From: Symsagittifera roscoffensis | Taxonomy: Eukaryota > Xenacoelomorpha > Acoela > Convolutidae | Assembly: GCF_963678635.1 (NCBI RefSeq) | Contig: NC_087062.1 | Location: 64,019,253 to 64,083,252, forward strand | Direction: 5' to 3' | Length of the DNA stretch: 64,000 nt | The notes under the pieces: generated by a model | The model's input: only the letters and a program-made list of their open reading frames with translations | Database searches by the model: none | Told to the model about the DNA's origin: nothing | In this document: one piece after another, positions 49,721-61,869 of the stretch | Numbering within the stretch: the first letter of the stretch is position 1 | How the letters are laid out: each line of letters starts with the position of its first letter | Made by a program: the position numbers and the translations under genes

Positions 49721-50203
49721 ATGCTGAGCAGCTCCATATTGATCTACCCACAGCCAGCTATTGTTCTGAAACATGTAGGATCTCAGCAATCGAATGAGTT
49801 GTCATCGCAGAATAAAAAACTTATGATTGACAGGTTTCCTCTTCAGTTGCATATTGGAATCGCTCTTAAAGAGGGAATCGTGATACATTACACCAAACAG
49901 AAGGGAGTAACATTGGATGAATCGTGGGTCAATTGCTGGGCCATTCCATCTAAACTATGTCCTGGCTTATCCAATGAAGTTTCAAAGGGAGCTCTAATTC
50001 ACTTTTGCACAGAGTTGACTAAAAAAGAGAATCAGGATAAAGAAGGCAATCGAAAGTGGTCTCCCGAAATGTATGAAGAGTATGACCATAACTGTTTAGA
50101 TTTTGTCCTTGATTGCCTCAAAAGAACTAGAATTTTAAATAATGAATTAACTAAATCTCAGTTCGCGGAGTTTTATATTTTACCTTTTTATGGTGATAAG
50201 TAA
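49721..50203 (+). CDS. MKRN2OS: MKRN2OS/DUF4796-like protein, start uncertain
   Basis: The frame is open from about 49676 to TAA 50203. ATG 49721 is the first in-frame ATG and gives 160 residues. Similarity to the MKRN2OS family (DUF4796) is by pattern. LHIGIALKEGIVIHY matches the family LHxGI...G.V..Y. GVTLDESW and an IP motif follow, then a gap to KWSPEMYEEYDHNCLDFVLD, matching W.P..YE..HNC..F. The end, QFAEFYILP, matches F.E.Y.+P. The family's function is unknown. The upstream part of the frame is entered through an AG at 49675-49676. An upstream exon (donor GTAAAC at 49627) is possible in one reading, so the N-terminus may be incomplete. The C-terminus is some 25 residues shorter than the human protein. 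Confidence 0.65.
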   Translation: MLSSSILIYPQPAIVLKHVGSQQSNELSSQNKKLMIDRFPLQLHIGIALKEGIVIHYTKQKGVTLDESWVNCWAIPSKLCPGLSNEVSKGALIHFCTELTKKENQDKEGNRKWSPEMYEEYDHNCLDFVLDCLKRTRILNNELTKSQFAEFYILPFYGDK

Positions 50204-52670
50204 CATGAATGACGATTAAAAATTTGGTAATAAATTAAAAGAAATTTAGTTTACATTCTTTTTATTCGACTTTCGAAGAAAGTGACTAAATTTTGATGCT
50301 TGTGAAGGTTTATCTTTTATTCAGACTAGTTTCAAGTTTTTTATTAACCGTTTCTTAAGAATGTTTGTCTACCATCTGAAAAGTTTAATGTTATGAAGCT
50401 CCAAATTAAAAAAATGTTTCACCTGCGACCCCTTTTCCTTAAGCTATGGAGGTTTAAAAATTGCCAACTTGGGATAATTGATCCGCGCTTTTTATAGTTT
50501 TCTGTTAGGGCGTAGCGTGAGCGGTGCTTAAAGTTGTTTCAAATAAAACTGAAGCAGCTTAATAGTTACAAATGGCTGGTTACTTCATTACACTTGCGAG
50601 ATCAATTCTCTTGTAATCGGGAACAATTATTTTTCCCGTAAACAACTTTTCTTACAAATGTGTAAGAAATTGAACTTGATTTATTTTTGAACCTTAAGAA
50701 TTTTTTGGCTCCCTCCCAGCCGCTTGGACCCTTTTACAGTTGTTAATTGGTTGTCAGACTTTCTTTTATCAGCTTAGGGTTTGTCGCTTGCCACATCGCG
50801 GATTTTTTGTGCTGTAAGCAATTTTTATTGTAGTTGCAATCTGTATCAATTTAGTCCTGTAACTTTTAAATTTACTAGTTTTGGCTTAGTATAGTTACTT
50901 TTTTCTGCTTAAAAGCTTTATGCGGCTTTAATGGTTTAAATTTTTTTTCAAATATTTTACTTAGTTATTTCCGTCTCATTTTTTATTGCTAGCTTGCACT
51001 ACATGTTTTTTAAACTGTAAACGCAGCTGCAGCAGATCCGTAGAGTTCCGTGTAAAAAAACGGCCTATCGTTTATCTGAATCTGTTTTGTGGGCTTAATT
51101 GCCATGTCAAGGAATCCTATTGTGCAGTAAGCAATTTTAATAATTGTTGCAAAATGTCGTGATTTATTTCTGTAATTTGTAAAATTACTAGCCCTGACTT
51201 TGTATATTCTTTTTTTTGCTTGCAGCCTTATCCGGTCTGTTTTGTATCAGTTTATGTTTTATTAGCTCAAGTCAACATATTTAAAGCGCAAAAGTTTGTT
51301 TTTGTTTTTAAAAAAATTCAGGTGGTTCGTGGTGTAAAAGTTCAAAGTTAGAAATCTTAATTGCTGAAAATTTGTTCTATGACAAAATTTCTTAGGATTT
51401 TTTTAAACTGTGTTCATTTTTTTCAACTTAGTTACTCGGTCTCATTTTTTGTAATAAACGTTAAACGGAATTTTCTCACCATATGCTGAAAGATTGATCT
51501 CCTGATCACAAGCTTAAAAGAAATGTTAACTGTGATATTTTGAAGTTATGCGGGTTTGAGGATTGCAGTTTTTGCCAATTTGGAATTGTCAATGAACGTG
51601 AACATTTTTTTTATTAGCGCATAGGAAATTTTGCTTCTTAAGGCGGAAGCGAGTAGCGCTATTTGATCCAAATAACGTGTTAGTAATTGCGACAAATTTT
51701 TTCCTGTTCTTTACTTTGAGTGTGGATATAAGATTTTGCGAAAGCTAAACATTTTTTCAATAATTGTTCCTTAGAGGACAGTCGGATTCAGGGCTTCGCC
51801 CTTGTAGTAGTAGTAATCGTATTCAAAAATAGTTGCAGTAAAATAAAAAGCGTTTTTTAAGTCGTAAAAAATTTTCTTGATTCCGTAAAGCAAGTTTTCG
51901 AAGCTTCATTAGTCGATTTTTTGTTTCGGTTGATTCACTTTTTCCAGACATGTGTAATCGATTATGATTGGCTTAGTAAAGTTCCACGCTTTAAATTTTG
52001 TCTTCATTACATTGCGCACAAGTGACACAAATTTGAAAAAGTTTTTGTTGTGAATGTGTCGGAACTTTTGTCAAAGAATGAGAGGTGCCAAATGTATTTC
52101 ATTCATAAGTCAAACAAGCCAATATAGGCCATGAATTTAAAAGCAAAAGCAAAAAGTGCAAATGGCGCTGACAAAACCGGGTTGATTGTGTTTCAAACGT
52201 GGATTTAATTTTTATATTTTCGTGCAGAATTAAAAATTTTTCTCAAATTGGGCTTTTTCTAGCAGCATTTGCGTCAGCCACGACTGATTTTTGAAATTCG
52301 CAGCGCTCTAACACTATGTTTTCTTCAAAAATGCTTTAAAAATTGTTTTTTTTTGTTTCCTGGAGTTAATTAATACTTTCCCAACTGTCTGCTGGTTCTA
52401 TTCAGAAGAAGATTTTAAAATGCCAATTTTCTGACAACCAGGTGATGACTGGATAAGCTGATTTAAGTGCGACATAGGTGCGACACAATAGATGAAAAAT
52501 TGTACGTGACAAAAGTTAATGTGAATTAATGTGAATTAAATCCAAATTTGAAAACATATTTTACCACAACCAAGTTTAGTATACTAGTTAAGTACGAAAG
52601 GTTAAATCAAAAAAAGAGTTTCTACTTTGCTGGCTCATTCACCAAGTACACTTTGTTGGATGACTCGACG
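50204..52670. other. Intergenic repeats, no gene seen
   Basis: AT-rich and T-rich on the plus strand. Fragments resembling the SINE tail and the sequence around 42130-43000 recur (for example CGGCCTATCGTTTATCTGAATCTG near 51060). No supported gene. Confidence 0.4.
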
Positions 52671-52672
52671 TT

Positions 52673-52947
52673 TTTGGAACCTGTTTAAAACTAGTTTTTA
52701 TAAACAATTATATTCTTGATAAAAACGATCTCTATAAAATATTTCTTACTAACCAATCATGATCAAAAACTAACACTGGCAATTATTTGTAGTGCTGAAA
52801 GTACTCGTAGTTTCAGCACCAGAACAATTTGAATATAACTTAGAAGACAGTTGTTCTCCTTTGGAACAGGTTTCAGAAATCTAACCCGCAAATACCAGTA
52901 TACACTAGATCTATTGAGACTAGGAAAGATAAGAGTAAGATTAAGCA
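52673..52947 (+). repeat. Direct repeat A, 5' flank of the virus-like block
   Basis: About 275 bases, very similar to 61491-61766 (shared stretches include GCTGAAAGTACTCGTAGTTTC and GAAGACAGTTGTTCTCC). Similarity begins near GGAACC(T/A)GTTTAAAA and nothing matches to the left of it, so 52673 is a candidate left end of the element. Confidence 0.8.
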
Positions 52948-53778
52948 AAAAAAAGCTATTTAAATACGCAATTAATCAAGTGACACAAGGCGAATCTGAA
53001 TCACAAGACATTGAATCAACAACTATAGTAGCTACACTTTACTCAAAAGCCCGAGCTACAACTCCAACAGGATATAAATTTACTGCGAAATTTTCAGAAA
53101 AAGAAAGTACATTGTTCACAAGTCTCGAAAAGCAATAAAAAGAGACTCGACCATGAATGCTTTTATCCAAGTAATTTCGAAAGACTTTTACATATTATTC
53201 CTGAAGTTTGCAAAAATGAACTGCAACGATTAAAAATAGTCACAAATAAAAGCTCAAATCGCAAATTGGTAAATTTTAAAGTCTTCTCAGACTCTGTACA
53301 CCAAGCACAACTTGAATACCATCAAGGTCATATACAGCTAGACAAAAAATTCCCGTATTACGGCACACACGGTAGTTTAACATATAATTTACACAATAAA
53401 AACTGGATACCACACATCGGAATCAATAACCCATCAAATTGTAAAGCCGACACAAAAAACACAGGCTATCAAGAAATAATGTTTTTTGATTGGAAAATCG
53501 AATTAGAAAAAGTACAACTAACACGAGATTTAAAAGTTGATACCATATTGTATCAAGGAATACGCTTACTTTGTAAAAATGATCAAGAATATTGCGACCC
53601 CAGAACCCGAACACAGGCAACCACCGTGTACTATGTTCCATGTACTACATTTCAAGTCTCCAAAATTCATGCAAGAATGATAAAAGTTCACCAAATTTTT
53701 TTTTTACAGAATCTATACTTTTCGACAAAATTAACCGTAAGCGAGTTAAATCAAACCCAGAGAAAAATAGAAATATAG
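52851..53778 (+). pseudogene. Glycoprotein-like N-terminal region, broken
   Basis: Open stretches at 52851-53138 and 53266-53778 lie in different frames. The second has cysteines in LLCKNDQEYC and YYVPCTTFQ, aromatic residues and alternating beta-type hydrophobicity, as in an ectodomain. No signal peptide is clear. Assignment rests mainly on the membrane segment found in line with it further downstream; I see no family-defining motif. Confidence 0.35.
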
Positions 53779-56565
53779 AAGCTATAGAAAATCAATTAAC
53801 ACGTTTTCAAATTTACCCTGAAACGGAAGAAGCATGTAAATAAACCAAAGCACTTTCCAAAACGCAATATTCAGAACTTCGTATTGAATACGACAAAAGT
53901 TTCGACATGAAAACAGGCAAATTGATTAATGAAACAGCCCACCCATATCAAAATTGAGAAGACAAAAAATCCTACATTCGAGTAACTTTTTACAAAAATG
54001 CAGGAAACACTGGCTGAAAAAGTCATCCAGAAATTAAAGATAGTACCCGCCTACAAAAACTTTTACCAAGGTTTAACACATATTTTGGTTCAATTCGCTA
54101 CGATATACATCTTGATATGAAATTAGATTATATAATAGGTAGAATTTGTCAGGAAATGTCACTCTCCGAATTAGAAACATTCATCACTTAAGTTAACTCG
54201 AAAGGACACACATACTACAATCGCTCGCTTTAGCAGTACTTGAATACCCTATGCAGGTCACCTTTAATCAGGCAACCGCTTCAACTTCATTGATTATGAA
54301 GGAAACAATCTTTGATATTACACATGCACTAAAAAACTTTCACCGATTTTGGGTTTTGAAGACAAAAGATGTTACCAACGAATCCCTATATTTTCTGGAA
54401 AAAATAAAGTACACTTTGTGAAGTACATGTTTGGGATACAGATGTCACGAGTGGATCTGAAAATAGCCACAACGTAGTACAGCTTAATCCAAACGAAGAT
54501 AAATATTAGCATCTCACCACATATCCTACACTAATAGACCTACAATCAGTAGTCAATTACTCTAAATCCGACAACAACATCACATTCGAACACAACATTT
54601 TCTAGAACTCCTCACTAAAATGGATACAATACAAAGGCAATCAATCGACCAGAATTTACGAAAACTAGCCAACATAGCAGGCTTTTCAGATGTTTATAGA
54701 CAAAACTATAGCGGGTACCTTAAAGATATTAAAGACTATATATATATATCAACGGTGAAAAACACCGTCCACACGATAATTCACCAATTAATTTTTTTAA
54801 AAATTATTTAACATCAAAAACGAACTCCTAGCTTATCTAGGATGGCCCTACTATATATTAGAAAGATTGACTATATTATACGCAATGATTAAATTTATTG
54901 GATTTCTCTTTTCACTACTAAAAGGAATCTATTACACATTTGATATACATACGCAAGTCAATAGACAAGCAAGCGTAGCACGCATTTTGGAGTTTTTTCT
55001 ACCTGAATTAATAAAATCCTCCTTGACGCTCAGATTGACGATTTTAACAAAAAACTAGCTACAAAAACCAAACACATCTGACACTCCACAAGACAATACA
55101 AATTCAACACCTGCAGCACCACCACATTCACACAGCCTACATAAAAATCACACTATATCTTTAGTCCCACAAAATTATAGAAAAATAATCGTAACTACTG
55201 AAGTCACTTCTCGAGGTAGTTATTTCCCACAAAATCCAATTTCTCATTTAACACTCCATCAATCAAATATTGACGACACATGAACAAATTGTAGAACAAC
55301 CGTTCTAATTTCCGTTCTCAAAACAATCATCTTTTTAGCCCACGATGAGCCGAAAGATTGGATACCCCAACCGTTCACTCTCCTAACCATCAATTCTCCA
55401 ACGCCACTCCTCTCGCATTTCACTCTCAGATCTCACCTCTTCTCCCCCACCCAGTTTTTCTTCTTACTCACCGCACATGGACTCAGACGGTTCAAACAAA
55501 AAAATTCTTAACATATCTTATTTTATTAATTCTGATGTAGAAATCCCTGATGAACTCCTTGACTCCAAACCTAGCCCTACAAACTTTTCCAGCCATCTTT
55601 CCAACCCATTAATTCCCGAATTTCTAATGAAACTTCTCCACCCCCCTCTTCATACACTGACCCTACCCCTATCCTTTCCCCAATGTCAAGTAGCCAACCC
55701 GACGCACCTAGCCCCATGACCGACAATCAGCTCGACCTTGAACTAAATAACTTTATAACTCAACAACAACACCTTCATGACACAAATAACGCATTAACAA
55801 CTCACCAGCTAACCCACTCAGCCTCAACATCCGAATCCTCAACTCATTCGGTTCATATTGCATCCACAAGAGCCCAGAGTTTTTGAACGAAAGCACCCTA
55901 AACTACACCTCAATTCCTTATTAGCCGTCTACGCTCATCCCGATTATATTCCCATCACCCGCAACACACTAACACCCCAAAGTTATTGATTCACAACTTA
56001 CCATTTTCCACCAATATACATATTATACAACAGACAATGCAAACCAACTGAACTTTTTCGTTGATGAAAGTTTGCTAGTTTCCACACCCTTCTGAATCAC
56101 CTACTTCAATTTTAATAACCCACTGAAACTTCCCTTGAAAAAAAACTCCGAAGACAATGAACTCTGTGATTCCATTATACGCCAACTCACCACCGCCTTT
56201 AACGAAAATCAATTCACTACCATTAGCTTAAACCAGACACTGAATAGATTTATAGCACCCCGCGCTAATCGGTTTTTCATTAACCATTACAATCATGGTG
56301 TCACCAGATATATGGAAGATACTCCTCACGAAGATGATTCAAACGCAAATCCCACACTAACAGAAAAATTTTTAAATAAATCAGAATATATTTTCCACCT
56401 AGATAACATTATTAAGAATTTTGACAACATAATTGCTCGAGCCCATAACTTACAGAGCCCAGACTTCGCCCAAACCCTTCCTCCCAAACAGGACCCCAAG
56501 ACCTCCTTGTTACACATTATGATTGCGAGGAAAACCAACAAAAAAAGCTCTAAAAACAGTCTCTA
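53666..56565 (+). repeat. Tandem unit, copy 1 (~2.86 kb)
   Basis: Aligns with 56566 to about 59290. Paired landmarks are AAGCATGTAAATAAACCAAAGC at 53831 and 56694, the TM-coding segment at 54867 and 57746, a TCTCACCTCTTCTCCC segment at 55432 and 58295, and CAGCTCGACCTTGAACTAAATAAC / CAGCTTGAGCATGAACTAAATAAC at 55729 and 58595. Copies differ by scattered substitutions and small indels. Some stop codons are in one copy only, so decay continued after duplication. Confidence 0.88.
54840..55080 (+). pseudogene. Membrane anchor of glycoprotein-like product, copy 1
   Basis: A hydrophobic segment encoded at about 54870-54940 (YAMIKFIGFLFSLLKGIYY) is followed by a polar tail of several dozen codons before a stop. 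This is the layout of a type I membrane protein's C-terminal anchor and cytoplasmic tail. Several stops upstream separate it from the ectodomain-like stretches. Confidence 0.5.
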
Positions 56566-56566
56566 A
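55683..56566 (+). pseudogene. Second product of the virus-like block, copy 1, truncated
   Basis: Open stretches at 55683-55886 (Ser/Thr/Gln/His-rich, disordered) and 56135-56566 (helical, charged, with FIAPRANRFFINHYNHG) are in different frames. The second continues, in the other tandem copy, into a longer helical region, so copy 1 is cut short. A soluble nucleocapsid-type protein is one possibility. No diagnostic motif was recognised. Confidence 0.35.
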
Positions 56567-59290
56567 AAGTCATGCAAGTATGATAAAACTTCACCAAAAT
56601 TTTTTACAGAATCTATACCTTTCGACAAAACTAACGGTAAACGGTTAAATCAAGCCAGCAACACGTTTTCAAATTTACCCTGAATCGGAAGTAGCATGTA
56701 AATAAACCAAAGCACTTTCCAAAACGCAATTTTCAGAACTTCTTATTGATTACGACAAAAGTTTCGACAGGAAAATAGGCAAATTGATTAATGAAACAGC
56801 CCACCCATATCAAAATTGAGAAGACAAAAAATCCTACATTCAAGTAACTATTTACAAAAATGCAGGAAACAATGGTGGAAAAAGTCATCCAGAAAATAAA
56901 GATAGCACCCGCCTACAAAAACTTTCACCAAGGCTTAACACATATTTTGGTTCAATTCACTACGATATACATTTTGACATGAAGTTAGATCGTATAATAA
57001 GTAGAGTTTGTCAGAAATTAGAAACATTCACTGTCAGAATTAGAAACATTCATCACTTATGTGAACTCAAAATGACACAAATACTATAATCGCTCGCTTT
57101 AGCAGTACTTAAAATACCCTATGCAGGACACCTTTTATCTGGCAACCACTTCAACTTCATTGACTATGAAGGAAACAATCTTTGATATTACGCATGCACT
57201 AAAAAATTTCACCAATTTTGGGTTTTGAAGACAAAAGAAGTTACCAACGAATCCCTATATTTTCCAGAAAAAATAAAGTACACTTTGTGAAGTACATGTT
57301 TGGGATACAGATGTCACGAGTGGATCTGAAAATAGCCTCAACGTAGTACAGCTTAATCCAAACGAAGATAAATATTAGCTTCTCACCCCTTATTCTACAC
57401 TAATAGACCTACAATCAGTAGTCAATTACTCTAAATCCGACAACAACAACATCACATTCGAACACAACAATTTCTAGAACTCCTCACTAAAATGGATACA
57501 ATAAAAAGACAATCAATCGACCAGAATTTACAAAAACTAGCCGAAACAGCAGGTTTTTCAGATATTTATAGACAAGACTATAGCGGGTACTTGAAAGATA
57601 TTAAAGACTATATATCTCAACGGTGAAAAAGACCGTCCACACGATAATTTCCCAATTAATTTTTTTTAAATTTTTTTAACCACAAAAACGAACATCTAGC
57701 TTATCTAGGATGGCCCTACTATATATATTAGAAAGAGTGACTATATTATACGCAATGATTAATTTTATTGGATTTCTCTTTTCACTACTAAAAGGAATCT
57801 ATTACACATTTGCAATACATACGCAAGTCAATAGACAAGCAAGCATAGCACGCAATTTTACTCGCAGGATTTTTTTCGAATTTTTTCTACCTCAGATTAA
57901 CGATTTTAAAAAAAACTAGCTACAAAAACTAAACACATCTGACACCACAAGACAATACAAATTCAACACCTGCAGCACCACCACATTCACACAGCCTACA
58001 TAAAAATCACACTATATCTTTAGTCCAAAATTATAGAAAAACAATCGTAACTACTGAAGATACTTCTCAAGGTAGTTATTTCCCACAAAATCCAATTTCT
58101 CATTTAACACTCCATCAATCAAACTTTGACGACACATGTGAACAAATTGTAGAACAACCACACCCAATAAACTTCCGTTCTCAAAGCAATCATCTTTTTA
58201 TCCCACGATGAGCAGACAGATTGGATACCCCAACCGTTTACTCTCCTAACCATCAAACCTCCAACGCCATTCCTCTCGCTTTTCACTCTCAGATCTCACC
58301 TCTTCTCCCCTACCCAGTTTTACTTCTAACTCGCCACACATGGACTCAGACGATTGAACCGAAAATTTTTTTAACTTCATATCTAATTTTGATAATTCTG
58401 ATGTAGAAACCACTGACGAATTGCTAGACACCAAACCTAGCCCTACAAATTTTTCCCAACCACCTTTTCCAACCCATTATTTCCCGATTTTCTAATAAAA
58501 CCTCTCCATCCCCCTCTTCATACACTGACGCTACCCCTATCTTTTACCCAATGTCCAGTAACCAATCCGACGCACCTAGCCCCATGATCGACAATCAGCT
58601 TGAGCATGAACTAAATAACTTTATAACTCAACAAAAACATATTCATGACTTAAATAAAGCATTAACAATTCGCCAGCTAATTCACTCAACCTCAACATCC
58701 AAATCCTCAATTCATTCCTACCAGAGAACAAAGAGATTTTGAACGAAAGCGCCCTAACACTATACCTCAATTCCTTAATAGTTGTCCACGTTCATCCCGA
58801 TTATATTCCCATCACCCGCTACACACTAACACCCCAGACTTTTTGATTCACAACTTATCATTTTCTCTCAAAATACATACTATACAACAGACAATGCAAA
58901 CCAATTGAACCCTTTCGTTGATGAAAATCCCACACTCTTCTGGATCACCTGCTAAAGTTTTACTAGCCTACTGAAACTCCCTTAGAAAAACCCGAAGACA
59001 ATGAACAATGTAGTTTCATCATTCGCCAAATCACCACCGCATTTAACGGAAATCAATTCACTATCATTGGCTTAAAGCAGACACTGAATGGATTTATAGC
59101 ACCACGCGCTAATCGGTTTTCCATTAACCATTACGATGATGCTCTGGCTAGATACATGGAAGGTACCCCCACACGAAGACGATACAAACACAATTCTCCA
59201 ACTAACAGAAAAAATTGTCATTAAATCAGAACATATATTCCACCTAGATAACACTAATAAGAAATTTGATAAAATAATTGCTTGCGCACT
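56566..59290 (+). repeat. Tandem unit, copy 2 (~2.86 kb)
   Basis: Second copy of the 53666-56565 unit. Similarity to copy 1 stops near 59283, where copy 1 has already diverged (about 56443). Copy 2 continues into the 3' part of the second product and then repeat R. Confidence 0.85.
57710..57919 (+). pseudogene. Membrane anchor of glycoprotein-like product, copy 2
   Basis: Same anchor segment as in copy 1 with few changes (YAMINFIGFLFSLLKGIYY), followed by a tail with a small insertion containing ARNFTRRIFF. The near-identity of this segment between copies, compared with broken neighbours, makes it the most reliable protein landmark of the block. Confidence 0.5.
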
Positions 59291-59942
59291 AACAATCACC
59301 AAAGCTTACGAGCCGTTTTTCAATAAGTTTAACCACTTTGCACTAATATTTCACTTCCTCACACCAAAGAAAAGAGACATTCACTGCTCACACGAAGTCA
59401 TGCTAACGATAAAACTAATCCACACATACAAATGTTATAAGTTCAAGCAAAAACATTATATAACCAACGCACCAGCCCGTAACCCACAGCTTTGTTTTAT
59501 TTTTATTAACTCAAAGTACACATCACGATATTTGTTAAGTTTCAACTATTGCATTAAATCTACTAACTTATACGGCATCCTCCGTAATTATGATCCCGTC
59601 AGACAGATGTATATATTTTGCCCACTGACTAACACTTCCCCAATCGACGACTCCCGTCCCATAATAATTATCCACGAATATAGATAGCCCATTGAAATCA
59701 CCCTACTCGAACCCATTCACAATACTAATATTAATCATAAACTATATAAGCTAATTCAGAACACGAATCATGAGTTTTCATCACTTGCCGAAGAAGTGAA
59801 CATAATCAGAGCGCTTGAACTTCTTTGGCCTCTGCTTCGCCCTAAAAACATATTCCGCATGCTTGTCAAGCGTCTAGTATCATCAGACACAATCAAGACT
59901 ATCTTCCTCCATGGAATTTTCCCCGATACCGAACCCTCGTAA
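58551..59942 (+). pseudogene. Second product of the virus-like block, copy 2, broken
   Basis: Pieces at 58551-58742, about 58980-59135 and 59136-59687, and a last stretch of about 80 codons ending at 59942 lie in at least three frames. They give a product of several hundred residues in the order disordered N-terminus, then helical core. Core motifs visible include FINHY/SINHY, PFFNKFNHFALIFHFLTP and YTSRYLLSFNYC. The size and the helical, Asn/Tyr-rich core would fit a mononegavirus-type nucleoprotein, but this is only a resemblance. The last stretch extends into repeat R and is followed by AATAAA. Confidence 0.35.
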
Positions 59943-60769
59943 GTTTGAATTTTATTATTAAAACTAACGAATAAAACCTGACATTTCTTTTTTAAGTTTC
60001 ACCAGTCACTCATCTGAAAGAAAAAAACCCAAAAAAAAATCACAAACTCTTTTTACAGTTTTAAAATCTTAATCTAACAATGAAACTGACCAATATAAGT
60101 GAAGTAAACTTCATAACAAATACGTTAAATTAAAAATTCTGTAGTAAAATTTAAAAAATTTTCAGTAGTAAGTTAATAAGATGCAAGAAACTAACCTTTT
60201 TATGTGCGCTTCTTTTATAACTGAATGTTTTTTTCACTCGACCACATTTCACACACTCTATTCAACAAACTCGAACAACTCGCCCACGTAGAATTGTTTA
60301 TTAAATGAGTTTCAAGTTTCAACAATAACTGATAACAATTTCAACTTGTTTTCACGCGTTTCAAACTTTTCTTTAACTCGGTTGGTAAAATTTATAAGTA
60401 AACTTAAAGTAAACAACGCAGCTTACTAATACCACAAAACCAACCGCATGTATAAGAAAGTCCCACGGTACTCAGACCAAATTAAACCCAGGTTAAAACT
60501 GGATAAGATTTTCTTTTGAAACCCACTTTCAAGTTTTTTTAAACCCACTTAAACACCAAAATGTCAAAAGAAAAATCCAAAACGCAATAATGCGTTTTTG
60601 ATAAAAGGACACAACCAAAAACAAAAAAGAGAAAAAACACCTGATAAAATAGAGCAAAAGAGAAAAAACACCTGATAAAATAGAACAAAAAGTTGAACAC
60701 GAAAAGAGACTCTGCTCAAAGAGACGGTAAAATTATACTCCCTCAACTGGCCTCACCATCTAGTAGGAC
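59821..60769 (+). repeat. Direct repeat R, copy 1 (949 bp within window)
   Basis: Matches 63052-64000 at a constant offset of 3231 bases, with only about four differences by eye (two single-base indels and two substitutions). It begins inside the last coding stretch of the second product, includes its stop and an AATAAA, and then about 800 bases of non-coding sequence with a 29-bp unit repeated twice (60622-60690). Because the window ends at 64000, the true right end of the repeat is unknown. Confidence 0.93.
60622..60690 (+). repeat. 29-bp unit repeated twice inside repeat R
   Basis: The unit around GAGAAAAAACACCTGATAAA occurs twice in succession and is present in both copies of R. Confidence 0.85.
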
Positions 60770-61490
60770 GTGCTAAACATGCCCTATTGCCGGTTTAACC
60801 AACCGCGCTACAACCACGCTTGCGACACGCACTCAACTTTTGATGAGAGTTGCTTTAGGGTGGAGGCGAAAACAGGTGAGAGTTGCTCTTGCTGAGAGGC
60901 GAAAACAACTAATGAATATCATAACTAAAACTGATCTCACTAACATGATGTAGATTTAATATGCAATGTAAAAAATTTTTCCCTGTGCAAACGGAACGAG
61001 CAGCACAGGGAGATAAAAACTCGACGACATTCCGACTTTGGAATGACAAATCTGTTGGTTTGTTGCCGTAGTCACAACCCTCAAAGGATTTGAAATATGG
61101 ACCCATCATCGCAGCAAATGAATCCATTGAAGAATAACAATGGCCAACTCGGTGTTGATTTCGCATACCGATCCTAGTCACATGGCGCCTCACACAGAGA
61201 AGTCAACTTCACCTTGCACGTAGTCTCGCTCTAGCTTAACGAAATCAAAACATCATTGCAACAATCTAAAATCTTGACACGATCACTCAAGACGACCCAC
61301 AATCAAACGAGACCCACTTCTGGAACACGAACAACTCTTTTCCTTTTCTCTACGAAGACAACTACATCTCCCCTTCTTTCATGCAGTCACTGCTTCAAAA
61401 GAACACTACTCCAAAAAACCAAGAAATATCTCCATCAATCCTTCACTAAAATAAACAATTTAAAAACTAAAAACTCTAAGCCCCAGATGG
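60770..61490. other. Sequence between repeat R and repeat A'
   Basis: No supported gene. A minus-strand stretch near 60773-60830 resembles the D-arm half of a tRNA (TAGCGCGGTTGGTTAAACC), but no anticodon or T-arm fits. An open minus frame of 94 codons (61193-60909) has no recognised domain. Confidence 0.35.
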
Positions 61491-61766
61491 TTGGAACCAG
61501 TTTAAAATTAGTAATTATAACCAATTATTTTCTTGATAAAACTATCTTTTTAATAAATTTCTTACTAACCAATAATAATCCATAACTAACACTGGCAATT
61601 ATTTGTAGTGCTGAAAGTACTCGTAGTTTCAGCACCGGAACAATTTGAATATAACTTTGAAGACAGTTGTTCTCCTTTGGAACAGGTTTCAGAAATCTAA
61701 CCCGCAATTACCAGGTTACACTAGATCTATTGAGACTAGGAAATGTAAGAGTAAGATTAAGATTGG
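61491..61766 (+). repeat. Direct repeat A', second copy of the 5' flank
   Basis: Second copy of 52673-52947. It is not followed by the glycoprotein-like frames; instead unrelated sequence follows from about 61767. With repeat R' at 63052 it suggests a second copy of the element with its coding middle deleted or replaced. Confidence 0.8.
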
Positions 61767-61869
61767 TATTAGACTAAGAAGTTGCACGAATCTATCCGGC
61801 CGAAAATAAGATAGCGTGACGAACAGACGATGTACTTTGTCTGAAATTACTATATAATTGACCACTCCC

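Larger units (their letters stand above)
52673..60769 (+). mobile_element. Decayed virus-like element with tandemly duplicated gene block
   Basis: A block of about 8 kb bounded by repeat A on the left and repeat R on the right. It is A/C-rich on the plus strand, unlike the T-rich DNA before it, and holds a succession of broken plus-strand frames. A unit of about 2.86 kb is present twice in tandem (53666-56565 and 56566 to about 59290). The frames suggest two products in the order membrane glycoprotein then a soluble protein. No reverse transcriptase, integrase or polymerase is visible in the window. It could be an endogenised fragment of a negative-strand RNA virus (a glycoprotein-then-nucleoprotein order occurs in chuviruses), an env-bearing retroelement, or an unknown mobile element. 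All frames are broken, so it is inactive. Confidence 0.45.

Noticed and set aside
60773-60830. A tRNA gene on the minus strand
   Set aside because: Only a D-arm-like TAGCGCGGTTGG segment is present; no anticodon arm or GGTTCRANNCC box B follows at the right spacing.
60909-61193. A 94-codon minus-strand frame as part of the racemase-like gene
   Set aside because: It lies downstream of the racemase C-terminus on the same strand and has no similarity to the missing N-terminal half.
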